Assembly (NCBI GenBank): GCA_050633825.1
Contig: JBOEHG010000007.1
Span: 10,249-74,248, forward strand
Source: CANLBN01 sp050633825
Lineage (GTDB): Bacteria > Pseudomonadota > Gammaproteobacteria > Pseudomonadales > Cellvibrionaceae
DNA: 64,000 bases
Direction of reading: 5' to 3'
Shown piece after piece: positions 43,144 through 52,593 of this stretch (positions are counted from its first letter, which is position 1; the number at the start of each line of letters is the position of its first letter). The position numbers were made by a program, and so were the translations under genes. The notes beneath the pieces are model-generated. The model did no database searches. It saw only the letters and a program-made list of their open reading frames with translations, and had not been told where the DNA came from.

Positions 43144-45131
43144 TAAGACAATTCCTTTTTGTCTTTGCAGGCTTGTTGAAAAGGCACTGTGGGCAAACTT
43201 TCTGCTGGGCTAAGATTAAAAATAGAGGCGTAAAATGCATATTCTACATCGAGGGCGTGCTGAATATTTTTGGCTTGACGAAAGCCGTGCCCTTCTTCTT
43301 CAAATGTTACATAGGCAACTGGAATCTCTTTTTCAGCAAGCGCAGAAACCATCGATTCTGCTTGATTAGGTGGAACTACTTTATCCTCCAGACCCTGTAA
43401 AAAAATAACCGGGCAATCGAGTTTTTCGACATGATTTAAAGGTGAGCGCGCTTCGTATAGGCTTTTTTCTGCGGGATATTTACCAATCAGTCCATCCAGG
43501 TAGCGGGATTCAAATTTATGAGTATCTTTTGCTAATAATGTGAGATCACCAATACCATATAAGCTGGCGCCCGCTTTAAAATGATCGCGAAAGGTCAATG
43601 CCGCCAATACAGAATAACCGCCAGCACTGCTGCCGCGCACGGCAATACGTTGAGGATCAACTAAGCCCATATGAATAAGGTAGTCAGTACCAGCACAAAT
43701 ATCATCAACTTCTAATACCCCCCATTGACCTTGTAAGCGGTTTCGGTAAGGGCGACCATAACCTGTACTGCCACTGTAGTTAATATCGAAAACGGCAAAG
43801 CCTTTATTGGTCCAGTATTGTATTTTTAAGTTAAGGGCGGCACTGGTCGCGCCGGTAGGTCCTCCGTGGCACATTACTAAGAGGGGAGGGAGTGTTTCAC
43901 TATCTGCGCATTCATAATTACCGTTGTGTGGCGGATAATAAAACCCATGGACCTTATCGCCACGACTATTTTCAAAATTGATTGTTTCTGGCTTCGACAG
44001 TTCATTGGCTTTGATAGGCAATTCACCGCTGGTTGAAATTGTCTGGCTGTGACCATTGTGCCATGTGACGACAGCATTTAATTGTTGGTCGGTGGCACCA
44101 ATAAAAATAGCTGTATCAGTTTCATCATTACAGTCGATAGCTTCAATGCTTGTATAAGGCAGCTCAATGGGTGTAATCGTGCCGGTCATAATATCTATTT
44201 TTATTGCTTTCCAATATCCATTTTCAGTGTAGGTGCAAAATAAAGTGAAGCTATTCAAAAAACTATAGGTAGACATGCCGAAAACCCATTGTGGGGTTGC
44301 AAATTCGGCTTTTTTATCGAGCACACACTCAATGGTTTTACTTGTGGCGTTGTAGCGATAGAGGTTCCACCAGTCGTTACGGTCAGAGACAAAAAATAAA
44401 TCCCCTGTGGGTGACCATTGAGGCTGGAATATAGATTCTTTGCGACTGCCATCATCAACCCCGCCAGCCACTTTATAGTGTTTTTGCAGTAGCCCCAGAG
44501 AACTTATTTCGGCCAACCAGCATTCGCTATTATCCCAAGGCATATTGGGGTGCTTCCATGTTAACCAACTAAGGTAATTGCTATCGGGAGAAATGCGAGG
44601 ATTCGAGTAAAAGTCATTACCAAAGGCAAGTACATTAAAGGCAGTAGTTGATGTGCCATCGAGTTTGATGGCAACAATGCAGTTTTCAGGTTCTTGCTTG
44701 CCTTTATGGATTTCACAGACACAAATTAATTGCTGCCTTTTTTCATCGATACACATATCTGCGTAGCGGTAGTTTCCTTTTGGTGTTAGTGGAACTGGGT
44801 TATGCTCCGCTTGAATTGTTTTTATACAATAAATGCGTTGATCTTCGTCATTAACAAAGTAGACGGTACCATTGTGAACGTGATAACCACCGCCACCGTA
44901 TTCATGAATACGGGTTCGAACATTCATGTTCTGGGGAGTAATATCCTGTTGTTTGCCATCGGGTGTTTGCCTAACAATGGCGGTGCGACCCTTTTCTTCT
45001 GGGCGCGATTCTAGCCAGTAGCGATTATTTCTATCGAGTTTGGGTTCGCTTATACGATTGATACCGCGTGTTAAAATTTCACTGGTAATGGGGGAAGGCC
45101 AATTGCCATAAGGGCTGGTTTGCTTTGTCAT
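43143..45131 (-). CDS. S9-family prolyl oligopeptidase-like peptidase
   Basis: 662 residues from ATG 45131: an N-terminal beta-propeller-like region (about 1-400) and a C-terminal alpha/beta-hydrolase domain. The nucleophile motif is RGSSAGG (Ser502), with YSGSTGYGR upstream, LEDKVVPP (Asp loop) and EEGHGFR (His), completing a Ser-Asp-His triad. No signal peptide is evident, so it is probably cytosolic. S9 enzymes of this type cleave small peptides, often after Pro or as acylaminoacyl peptidases. The divergent tilS gene starts about 50 nt away. Confidence 0.92.
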   Translation of the reverse strand: MTKQTSPYGNWPSPITSEILTRGINRISEPKLDRNNRYWLESRPEEKGRTAIVRQTPDGKQQDITPQNMNVRTRIHEYGGGGYHVHNGTVYFVNDEDQRIYCIKTIQAEHNPVPLTPKGNYRYADMCIDEKRQQLICVCEIHKGKQEPENCIVAIKLDGTSTTAFNVLAFGNDFYSNPRISPDSNYLSWLTWKHPNMPWDNSECWLAEISSLGLLQKHYKVAGGVDDGSRKESIFQPQWSPTGDLFFVSDRNDWWNLYRYNATSKTIECVLDKKAEFATPQWVFGMSTYSFLNSFTLFCTYTENGYWKAIKIDIMTGTITPIELPYTSIEAIDCNDETDTAIFIGATDQQLNAVVTWHNGHSQTISTSGELPIKANELSKPETINFENSRGDKVHGFYYPPHNGNYECADSETLPPLLVMCHGGPTGATSAALNLKIQYWTNKGFAVFDINYSGSTGYGRPYRNRLQGQWGVLEVDDICAGTDYLIHMGLVDPQRIAVRGSSAGGYSVLAALTFRDHFKAGASLYGIGDLTLLAKDTHKFESRYLDGLIGKYPAEKSLYEARSPLNHVEKLDCPVIFLQGLEDKVVPPNQAESMVSALAEKEIPVAYVTFEEEGHGFRQAKNIQHALDVEYAFYASIFNLSPAESLPTVPFQQACKDKKELS

Positions 45132-45178
45132 AATAAGTCTATAAGATGTCGACTGAATAATAGAATTGTATTTATTGT

Positions 45179-46549
45179 ATGTTTCTTCAATCACTTATGC
45201 TAGAGCAATTACAGTTAAAGCCTGATGTTAAACGCTGGGTTGTTGCCTATAGCGGTGGTTTGGATTCCTCTGTTTTGTTGAACTTGCTGCATCAGCTGAT
45301 ACAGCAAGCGTCCATTCAATCGCCAGTGTGTGCTTTGCATATTAATCATCAGTTATCGCCTAATGCTCATTATTGGCAAGAGCACTGCGAACAGCAGTGC
45401 CGTTCTCTCGATATCCCTTTTTATTCTGAAACCGTTGATGTAAAAGTCACGGGTCACGGTGTTGAGGCAGCGGCTCGTGAGGCACGCTATAGACAGTTTA
45501 CTGGCTTTCTTCAAGACGGTGATTGTTTATTGATGGCTCATCATGCCGATGATCAAGCAGAAACTTTTTTGCTGCGACTGATGCGTGGTGCGGGTAATCT
45601 GGGTTTGTCATCAATGGCAAAAGAAAGGCCTTTAGGGGATGCCAGCTTATTACGCCCATTGTTAAATGCTTCACGCAGTCAATTGGAAGAATATGCGGAG
45701 GCTTCACATATTCAATGGATAGAAGATGAGAGTAATGACTCGTTACATTTTGATCGTAATTTTTTACGCCATAAGGTTATTCCTTTATTTGAGTCACGCT
45801 GGGTGCAAGTAAAAAGGCAATTGGCTAATACGGCAGAGCGCTTACAGAAAAGTCAGTATTTATTGAATGACCTTGCGGAGATCGATTTAAAGCAACTTGA
45901 TTTACGTAAAGAGCGTTGCGGTACCAGTGTTGATTGGTCATTGTTGCGCCTATTTAATCCAGATCGAATTGGCAATATCATTCGCTTTTGGTGTGAGTGT
46001 GAAGGGTATCCCTTACCCAATTCACAGCAACTTATGCAAATACAGCAACAGTTTTTTGGTAGTAATGCGATGTTAACCTCTGCTGTTGTGAAATGGGGAC
46101 AATGTGAAGTGAGGCAATTTAATCGGCGCTTCTACCTTATGGAAACGCTAGCTGATTTTTCACCAAGCAATTTACCAAACAATAAGTCCCATGAGTGGGA
46201 TATTTCTCAATCATTAAATTTAGGCGGGGCAGGTCGATTGACGGCTATTCGTCAAGACAGTGCTGATAAAAATTGTCATCAGCATTGCTTGTCTCTTGCT
46301 AAGCTGAGTAAAAAAAAATTACAGGTTCATTGGCGACAAGGCGGTGAGCGTTGTACGCCTAGTGGGCGTTCCGGGTCTCAAATGGTTAAAAAACTATTGC
46401 AAGAGTATAAATTGGAAACGTGGTTACGAGATCGTGTACCCTTGTTATCTGTTGATGGAAAAATAGTAGCAGTGGGTGATCTTTGGGTGTGTGAAGGGTT
46501 TTGCGCCAGTGCAAATGAAACCGCATATGCTTTGGAGTGGTCGTTATAG
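45179..46549 (+). CDS. tilS: tRNA(Ile)-lysidine synthetase TilS
   Basis: Converts the wobble cytidine of tRNA-Ile(CAU) to lysidine, an essential step for reading AUA codons. The 456-residue protein carries the PP-loop AYSGGLDSS (24-31), GHGVEAAAREARYR, the HHADDQAETFLLRLMRG motif and WIEDESND, followed by the C-terminal domain with WRQGGERCTPSGR. ATG 45197 is another possible start. Function and length fit the gammaproteobacterial form. Confidence 0.95.
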   Translation: MFLQSLMLEQLQLKPDVKRWVVAYSGGLDSSVLLNLLHQLIQQASIQSPVCALHINHQLSPNAHYWQEHCEQQCRSLDIPFYSETVDVKVTGHGVEAAAREARYRQFTGFLQDGDCLLMAHHADDQAETFLLRLMRGAGNLGLSSMAKERPLGDASLLRPLLNASRSQLEEYAEASHIQWIEDESNDSLHFDRNFLRHKVIPLFESRWVQVKRQLANTAERLQKSQYLLNDLAEIDLKQLDLRKERCGTSVDWSLLRLFNPDRIGNIIRFWCECEGYPLPNSQQLMQIQQQFFGSNAMLTSAVVKWGQCEVRQFNRRFYLMETLADFSPSNLPNNKSHEWDISQSLNLGGAGRLTAIRQDSADKNCHQHCLSLAKLSKKKLQVHWRQGGERCTPSGRSGSQMVKKLLQEYKLETWLRDRVPLLSVDGKIVAVGDLWVCEGFCASANETAYALEWSL

Positions 46550-46639
46550 GCACATATAATTTTTTAACGGCTTTTTAGAAATGGCATTATGAATAAGTAT
46601 TAAAAATGCTCTTTACCGTATTAAGTAAAAGGATGAAAT

Positions 46640-47203
46640 ATGAAGAAAAACAACCGTTTTTACCATATTGGAATTGTTGTTGAAAGTATAGAGCATTCAA
46701 TGGATTACTATGCAAAAAATATGAATATTCATTTCGCTGAACCGGTTGTTACAGATTTAACGATTAGTCACCCTTTAAATGGACGTATCGAAGTTGTTTC
46801 GGCAAAGGTTACCTATTCACGCGGGGCATCTCCCTATATAGAGTTGATAGAAGCCATAGGTGAGAGTGTTTTCTCTAAAAGAAATATTGGGGAAATACTA
46901 TATTATGGACTTTGGGAGTCTAATATTCCTAAACGCATAAAGCAGTTAAATAAAAATGACGTTGTTATTGATTATTTGATTTCTCAGGGTGAATCACCAC
47001 CTAATGCAATTATTACGGCACCTGATATGAATGGTGTGCGCTCGGAGTATGTTACTGATTCGGTTCAAGGATATGTTCGAGTATGGACTTTAACCGGTAA
47101 GGCACCTGTTAAAAGTGGTTTATCATTTTTATTGGTAGGTGTTTTTTCTGTCTACTATTTTATCAAAAATAAAATAATGGGTAATATTTTTAAGCTTAAA
47201 TAA
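46640..47203 (+). CDS. VOC-family protein with C-terminal membrane segment
   Basis: 187 residues. The N-terminal 145 residues look like one VOC (glyoxalase) domain: FYHIGIVVESIEHSMDYYAKN, PYIELIEAIGES and ITAPDMNGVRSEYV fit the alternating beta-alpha-beta pattern. A hydrophobic segment (about 158-178, LSFLLVGVFSVYYFI) followed by lysines would anchor it in the inner membrane. A VOC domain tied to a tail anchor is uncommon. The substrate is unknown. An FMN-reductase gene follows 15 nt later, so they may be cotranscribed. Confidence 0.75.
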   Translation: MKKNNRFYHIGIVVESIEHSMDYYAKNMNIHFAEPVVTDLTISHPLNGRIEVVSAKVTYSRGASPYIELIEAIGESVFSKRNIGEILYYGLWESNIPKRIKQLNKNDVVIDYLISQGESPPNAIITAPDMNGVRSEYVTDSVQGYVRVWTLTGKAPVKSGLSFLLVGVFSVYYFIKNKIMGNIFKLK

Positions 47204-47218
47204 AATTAGGATGTAACG

Positions 47219-47788
47219 ATGAAAAAAGTATTAGCGTTTTCGGGTAGTGCCCGTAAAGAGTCATTTAATCAAAAGCTAGTGAGTATTGCTGCTGAAGGCG
47301 CAAGGCAAGTGGGCGTTGAAGTTACGGTCATTGATTTAGCAGATTACCCAATGCCTTTATTTAATGAAGACTTAGAAGTAAAAGATGGTATGCCGGAGAC
47401 TGCAAAAGCGTTTAAACAGTTGCTGATTGATCATGATGGATTGTTAATAGCTTCCCCTGAATACAATAGCGCCTTTAGTCCTTTATTGAAAAATGCGATT
47501 GATTGGGCCTCGCGTGCAAGTGCAAAGAATGAGTTGCCGCTTATTGCTTATCGTGGCAAATATGCAGCAATTATGGCAACGTCTCCCGGTGGTTTGGGTG
47601 GCATAAGAGGCTTGGTTTTTTTGCGAATGCTACTAGGCAATATCGGTATTACAGTATTACCGGACCAGCAGGCTGTACCTAGTGCTTATCAAGCGTTCTC
47701 AGAAGATGGATTGCTCAATGACAAAAAGTTGGAATCTAAAGTTATAGGTTTGGGTAAAGCATTAGCGCAAGAGCTTAACAAAGCTTAA
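47219..47788 (+). CDS. NADPH-dependent FMN reductase-family protein
   Basis: 189 residues, flavodoxin-like fold. FSGSARKESFNQKL near the N-terminus binds FMN phosphate, and SPEYNSAFSPLLKNAIDWAS is the family signature, with TSPGGLGG later. Family members reduce quinones, azo dyes or chromate and are often part of the oxidative-stress response. It lies directly behind the VOC-membrane gene and convergent with the YdiJ-like gene. Confidence 0.9.
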   Translation: MKKVLAFSGSARKESFNQKLVSIAAEGARQVGVEVTVIDLADYPMPLFNEDLEVKDGMPETAKAFKQLLIDHDGLLIASPEYNSAFSPLLKNAIDWASRASAKNELPLIAYRGKYAAIMATSPGGLGGIRGLVFLRMLLGNIGITVLPDQQAVPSAYQAFSEDGLLNDKKLESKVIGLGKALAQELNKA

Positions 47789-47821
47789 TACTTTGTTATC
47801 CAATATGGTCCAGTACAGAGT

Positions 47822-50800
47822 TTATTGAAACGTCTTTAATAAACACTGTATTGGATTAGGTATTTTTTGATTATCAATGCGCTTTACTTGGCTTCGACAT
47901 GAAAATCCTGTGGCAACTAAAGAAGGCTTTAATTCAGTATTATTGATAATTTCATGCCATGATAGTGAATAGATATGCTTTGAGGTTTCTACATTTTTTG
48001 TTTCGTGGCCATAGGTTCCCGCCATCCCACAACAGCCTACATCAATAATATCCAGTTTATGCCCTAGTTGATTAAAAATCGATTGCCAGTCTTTGATAGA
48101 GCTAGCGGCATTGGTTTTTTCTGTGCAGTGGGCCATTAATCTAAACGGCTGATTTTGTTGCTTGGGCTTTGAACTATTCTTCATCGATCGTTGTAATGGT
48201 TGTTGAACAAGCCATTCTTGAATTAATAAAACAGTCGGTGCTTCATTACCGAGTACTTTTTGGTACTCACCGCGATACGCTAGCGTCATTGAAGGTTCTA
48301 TACCAATTAAAGGTATTTTACTGTTTGCAAGATCATTCAAAAGCAGACTGTTTTTTCGTGCCGCATTGACAAATGCTTTTCTAAATCCATGTACATGCAA
48401 TGGCTTGCCATTCGCTTTAAAGGGCGCAATAAAGGGAGTAAAACCAAGGTGTTGTAATAGATCAAGAGTATCTATTAGTAACTGTGTTTCAAAAAAACGA
48501 GTAAAAGCATCTTGTACAATAATGACTGATTGTTGCTTTTGTTCCGCCGACAGTTTTGATAAATAATCTATGGATGCGTACTTAATCCCTCTTTTTTCGA
48601 GTTCAGCATTAAAATCAATCTTGCTGAGTAAAGGGCTGTCGCTCAAACCAATGGTCTTAGCAAGCATAGCTTGTACTAACTTGGAGCCCATAAAAAAATT
48701 ATAAATCGAGGGGAGTGTGGCAGCTATAGGCAGTACCTTTTCTAAGGAACCAACAAAATAGTCTTTCAGTGGTCGTAAGTAGCGCCCATAGTAAAGCTCT
48801 AAGAATTTTGATCGAAACTCGGGTACATCTACTTTAATAGGGCAGGATCCTGCACAAGACTTACAGGCTAAGCAGCCCATCATGGAGTCGTGAATTTCAT
48901 GAGAAAAATCATATTTTCCCAACATTTTCCCAATACTGTGTTTAATTTTTACTGGAAGCCTAAAAAGATTACCAATCCAATATGAAGAGTGTATTTTTTT
49001 ACTTTCAATAACCGCCGTGGTTTTTTTGCGATTGAGTTGTAATAGCCACTCACGAATCAGTGACGCTCTGCCTTTGGGGGTATGTGTTCTTTTGCGGGTT
49101 CCTTTCCACGAGGGGCACATCGCATCGCTAGGGTCCCAGTTATGACAAGCGCCATTGCCATTGCAGAACATACCTTCGTCATAGGCTTGCCAACTTTCTG
49201 GGTCAATCATTTTATCGTGTTGACCACGAGTAGGGACTTCATCAATTTTTAATAAAGGAATATCCGTACTTGGGGTTGCAATTTTCCCCGGGTTTAACTG
49301 GTAATTTGGATCAAAAGCTTGTTTGATTTTTTGTAGTAGGGGATACAAAGAACCGAAGAATTTAGGCGCGTATTCAGAACGTACACCTTTGCCATGCTCT
49401 CCCCAAAGCAACCCCCCATATTTATGAGTGAGTTCAACTACCTGGTCCGTAATAGTGCGAATTAGTTTTTCTTCTTCGGGTTTTTTCATGTCTAAAATAG
49501 GGCGTACATGAAGTACCCCGGCATCGACATGGCCAAACATGCCATATTGCAGATTATGGGAGTCTAATAAAGCGCGGAACTCAACAATAAAGTCAGCTAG
49601 ATTTTCTGGTGGTACGGCAGTGTCTTCAACAAAAGCAACGGGACGTGCCTCGCCCTTGGTATTACCTAATAATCCTACGGCTTTTTTCCTCATGGCCCAT
49701 ATTTTTTTGACTTCATCATCCCAGGCAATGCTGTAGCCATGACTGCTGTTATCCTTACCTTTTATTAATTGATCAAGTAAAGGACGCATTTTTGCCTGCA
49801 GCTCTTCTTTGCTGTCTGCGGTATATTCAACAAGATTTATCCCTTCAAGTTTATATTGCTTATCAGTAGGAAAAAATTCTTCAACAGTATTCCAAATGAT
49901 ATCGTCTTTGGCGAGGTTTAACACCCGTGAATCAATCGTCTCGATTGATGTAGGGCCCGCTTGCATAATTGTTTCCGCATCCCGTAATGCGGCATCGAAA
50001 TTGTCGTAGCGTAGATTAATCAGAGCTGTTTTTTTAGGTATGGGCAGTAAATTTAATTTCGCTTCGGCAATAAATCCTAGAGTGCCTTCACTACCGCATA
50101 GAATATTATTTAAATTAAATAGCCCTTGCTCATCACGAATATGGGCAAGGTCATAACCTGTCAGACAGCGGTTAAGTTTAGGAAAGGTTTTTTCAATGGC
50201 TTGTTGATGGTCTTGATAAATTTGATCAACTGTTTGATGTATTGTACCTATAAGACCATGCTGTTTTTTTTGTTTGGCGAGAGAGATATCATCAATAGCA
50301 TAACTCTTTAACAGCGAGCCATCCATCAATACTGTAGATAGCTCTAGAACATGGTCCCGTGTTTTACCATAGGCACAGGAGCCTTGGCCTGAAGCATCTG
50401 TGTTGATCATTCCACCAATGGTGGCCCGATTGCTTGTTGATAGTTCTGGAGCAAAGAATAAGCCGTGGGGTTTAATTGCTGCGTTCAGCTGATCTTTGAC
50501 AACACCACATTGAACCCTAACCCACTGTTCTTTGACGTTAAGTTCAAGAATTTCATTCATATACTTGGAGGTGTCGACGATTAAGCCATCGCTTAATGAC
50601 TGGCCATTGGTACCGGTGCCACCTCCGCGAGGGCTTAAGGCAACTTCTGCATAAAACGGGTCATGGCTGAGTTTTGTCAATGATATTAAATCTTGGAGGT
50701 GCTTAGGGTAGATAACGCCTTGAGGGATAATTTGATAAATGGAATTATCCGTTGCTAAAACGGTACGATTGGCATAATCCAGACATAGTTCGCCTTCAAA

Positions 50801-50878
50801 CCCTGAAGCCTTTAATTTTTTTACGAATTGTCGATAGAGTGTTTGAATAGAAGAGGTTTTTCGGATAGCCGGGATCAT
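47822..50878 (-). CDS. ydiJ: YdiJ-like FAD-linked oxidase / Fe-S oxidoreductase
   Basis: 1018 residues, the length of E. coli YdiJ. The N-terminal FAD-binding type 4 domain has SPRGGGTGTNGQSLSDG (about 65-85), followed by the FAD-linked oxidase C-terminal domain with WGEHGKG. Next are cysteine-rich segments CNGNGACHNWDPSDAMC and CLACKSCAGSCP, a 4Fe-4S type, and a C-terminal CCG-type region (DVGCCGMAGTYGHE) as in LldE/GlpC. E. coli YdiJ and related enzymes oxidise D-2-hydroxyglutarate. The protein is complete, and probably membrane-associated through electron transfer to quinone. Confidence 0.88.
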   Translation of the reverse strand: MIPAIRKTSSIQTLYRQFVKKLKASGFEGELCLDYANRTVLATDNSIYQIIPQGVIYPKHLQDLISLTKLSHDPFYAEVALSPRGGGTGTNGQSLSDGLIVDTSKYMNEILELNVKEQWVRVQCGVVKDQLNAAIKPHGLFFAPELSTSNRATIGGMINTDASGQGSCAYGKTRDHVLELSTVLMDGSLLKSYAIDDISLAKQKKQHGLIGTIHQTVDQIYQDHQQAIEKTFPKLNRCLTGYDLAHIRDEQGLFNLNNILCGSEGTLGFIAEAKLNLLPIPKKTALINLRYDNFDAALRDAETIMQAGPTSIETIDSRVLNLAKDDIIWNTVEEFFPTDKQYKLEGINLVEYTADSKEELQAKMRPLLDQLIKGKDNSSHGYSIAWDDEVKKIWAMRKKAVGLLGNTKGEARPVAFVEDTAVPPENLADFIVEFRALLDSHNLQYGMFGHVDAGVLHVRPILDMKKPEEEKLIRTITDQVVELTHKYGGLLWGEHGKGVRSEYAPKFFGSLYPLLQKIKQAFDPNYQLNPGKIATPSTDIPLLKIDEVPTRGQHDKMIDPESWQAYDEGMFCNGNGACHNWDPSDAMCPSWKGTRKRTHTPKGRASLIREWLLQLNRKKTTAVIESKKIHSSYWIGNLFRLPVKIKHSIGKMLGKYDFSHEIHDSMMGCLACKSCAGSCPIKVDVPEFRSKFLELYYGRYLRPLKDYFVGSLEKVLPIAATLPSIYNFFMGSKLVQAMLAKTIGLSDSPLLSKIDFNAELEKRGIKYASIDYLSKLSAEQKQQSVIIVQDAFTRFFETQLLIDTLDLLQHLGFTPFIAPFKANGKPLHVHGFRKAFVNAARKNSLLLNDLANSKIPLIGIEPSMTLAYRGEYQKVLGNEAPTVLLIQEWLVQQPLQRSMKNSSKPKQQNQPFRLMAHCTEKTNAASSIKDWQSIFNQLGHKLDIIDVGCCGMAGTYGHETKNVETSKHIYSLSWHEIINNTELKPSLVATGFSCRSQVKRIDNQKIPNPIQCLLKTFQ

Positions 50879-50944
50879 AAATCAAAGTAATATGGTAGAA
50901 CAAAGTCGTATTCTACATCATACGAGTGTGATCACCAATGTGGA

Positions 50945-52591
50945 TTATAAAGCCTTTTCGGTATCCTCAGCATTGTTAGCAGGGAGAGTGATGATAAAGG
51001 AGGTGCCTACACCTACCTCGCTTTCTACTTCGATTGTTCCTTGATGATCTTGGATAATTCCGTGGGAGATAGACAAGCCAAGGCCCGTTCCTTGGCCTAC
51101 GGGTTTAGTGGTAAAGAAGGGGTCAAAAAGCTTGTGTATGTTTTGCTTGGCAATGCCTTTGCCTGTATCAGATACTTTAATTTGAACGGCTGTATTGTTA
51201 TCGAGAGCATGGGTCTCAATGGTTAAGGTGCCCTTGTCCTCCATCGCATGCGTTGCATTAACAATTAAATTGGTAAAAACTTGTGTCATTTTACTGCGAT
51301 CACAGAGACATAGCGGAAGAGGGTTGAGTTTTTTGATTACATCGCATTTGTACTTAAGCTCATTGCTTAATAATTTTAACGTTTCATCCAGAGAGTCGTT
51401 AAGGTTACACGCTTCGGTCGTATCATCGGAAGCTCTTGAATACACTTTCAAACCTTTGACTATTTCTTCTACACGATTTGTCCCGTCAATCGACTCTTTC
51501 AAAAGAGTTTCGATATCTTCATTAATAAAGTCGATGTCTTCTTCTTCCCAAAAATCCTTAAGTTCATTCTTTTTGTCTTTTATTTCATTTTTTTCTTTGG
51601 TTTCAATTTCGTCGATAAATGCTTGCTGTTTTTGTATGACTTCTTGATAGCTTTTTATATACCGTGATAATGAATTGATGTTGCTTTTTACAAAAGCAAC
51701 CGGATTGTTTATTTCATGGGCAACCCCTGCGGCTAACTGGCCAATAGACGCCATTTTTTCTGATTGCACTAATTGTTTTTGCGCAACTTTGATTTGGTGT
51801 AAAGCAGTTTCCAGTTTTTGTTTTTGTTCAAATACTTTATGAGTACGTCGTGCCACACGATCTTCTAGTGATGTGTTTAGTTCAATTAATTCATTATGAT
51901 ACTTTTCTGTTTCTTCATTAGCCTTGTTAAGGCTAATGATCATCTTGTTGAATGATTGGGCCACTTCACCCACTTCGTCGTGAGATTTTATCTCTATAGA
52001 ATGATCTAGGTCTCCAGCAGCAATAGTTCGTGCAGAGTTGCGCAAAACTTTTAACTGTTTTGTTAAATAAATGCCGAGGGCTAAAGAAAACATCGCAACT
52101 AGTATCATTTCAAGTAAGGCAATAATAGCGGCTAGTTTCCTTGCTTCTGATAGTGATTTATCGATCCTGCCTGTTGAGATGCCTATTTCTATAGAACCAT
52201 AGTTCTCATCATCAACAATGATTTCAGTTTCGGTGTCATAAATGTCATCATCAACACTGCCGTAATTTTCGTCTTTCTTAAAATTTTTTGATAGGTATTC
52301 TTCTTCGCCCCCGCTAGCTAACATGTTTCTATTGTTATCCATGATGCGAACATAAAGAACTCCTTCATTCTTTAAAATTTCCTCAACAAATGTTTCTAGT
52401 GAGGCTAAGTCAAAGGATAAAACAGCATCTTTTGTTGTGGTGGCAAACAGTGTGGTGGTTGTTTTGACGTAATTCTCAAGGCCTTCTTCGCTAGACCTTT
52501 GCATATAATTGAGAATGGTGGTGATCAAGATTGCCAGTAAAATGGCTTCTATGATGCCGACCCCGAGAATAGTTTTAAGCCGTAAAGACAT
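50945..52591 (-). CDS. Membrane sensor histidine kinase (HAMP-HisKA-HATPase)
   Basis: 548 residues: membrane segment 1 (about 7-28), periplasmic domain (about 30-150), membrane segment 2 (about 152-175), HAMP (about 176-228), a long coiled coil, then HisKA with the phosphorylated His292 in GVAHEINNP, an acidic insertion (EEEDIDFINEDIETLL), and an HATPase domain (NLIVNATHAM N-box, DTGKGI G1, GTGLGLS G2). It starts 2 nt after the stop of a PhnD-like binding protein gene. No response regulator is adjacent, so it is an orphan kinase; the binding protein probably presents a ligand to the periplasmic domain. Confidence 0.9.
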   Translation of the reverse strand: MSLRLKTILGVGIIEAILLAILITTILNYMQRSSEEGLENYVKTTTTLFATTTKDAVLSFDLASLETFVEEILKNEGVLYVRIMDNNRNMLASGGEEEYLSKNFKKDENYGSVDDDIYDTETEIIVDDENYGSIEIGISTGRIDKSLSEARKLAAIIALLEMILVAMFSLALGIYLTKQLKVLRNSARTIAAGDLDHSIEIKSHDEVGEVAQSFNKMIISLNKANEETEKYHNELIELNTSLEDRVARRTHKVFEQKQKLETALHQIKVAQKQLVQSEKMASIGQLAAGVAHEINNPVAFVKSNINSLSRYIKSYQEVIQKQQAFIDEIETKEKNEIKDKKNELKDFWEEEDIDFINEDIETLLKESIDGTNRVEEIVKGLKVYSRASDDTTEACNLNDSLDETLKLLSNELKYKCDVIKKLNPLPLCLCDRSKMTQVFTNLIVNATHAMEDKGTLTIETHALDNNTAVQIKVSDTGKGIAKQNIHKLFDPFFTTKPVGQGTGLGLSISHGIIQDHQGTIEVESEVGVGTSFIITLPANNAEDTEKAL

Positions 52592-52593
52592 AA

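Noticed and set aside
51195..51647. 150-codon + strand frame antisense to the histidine kinase
   Set aside because: Shadow of the kinase coding region; Ser/Leu-rich and without domain signal.
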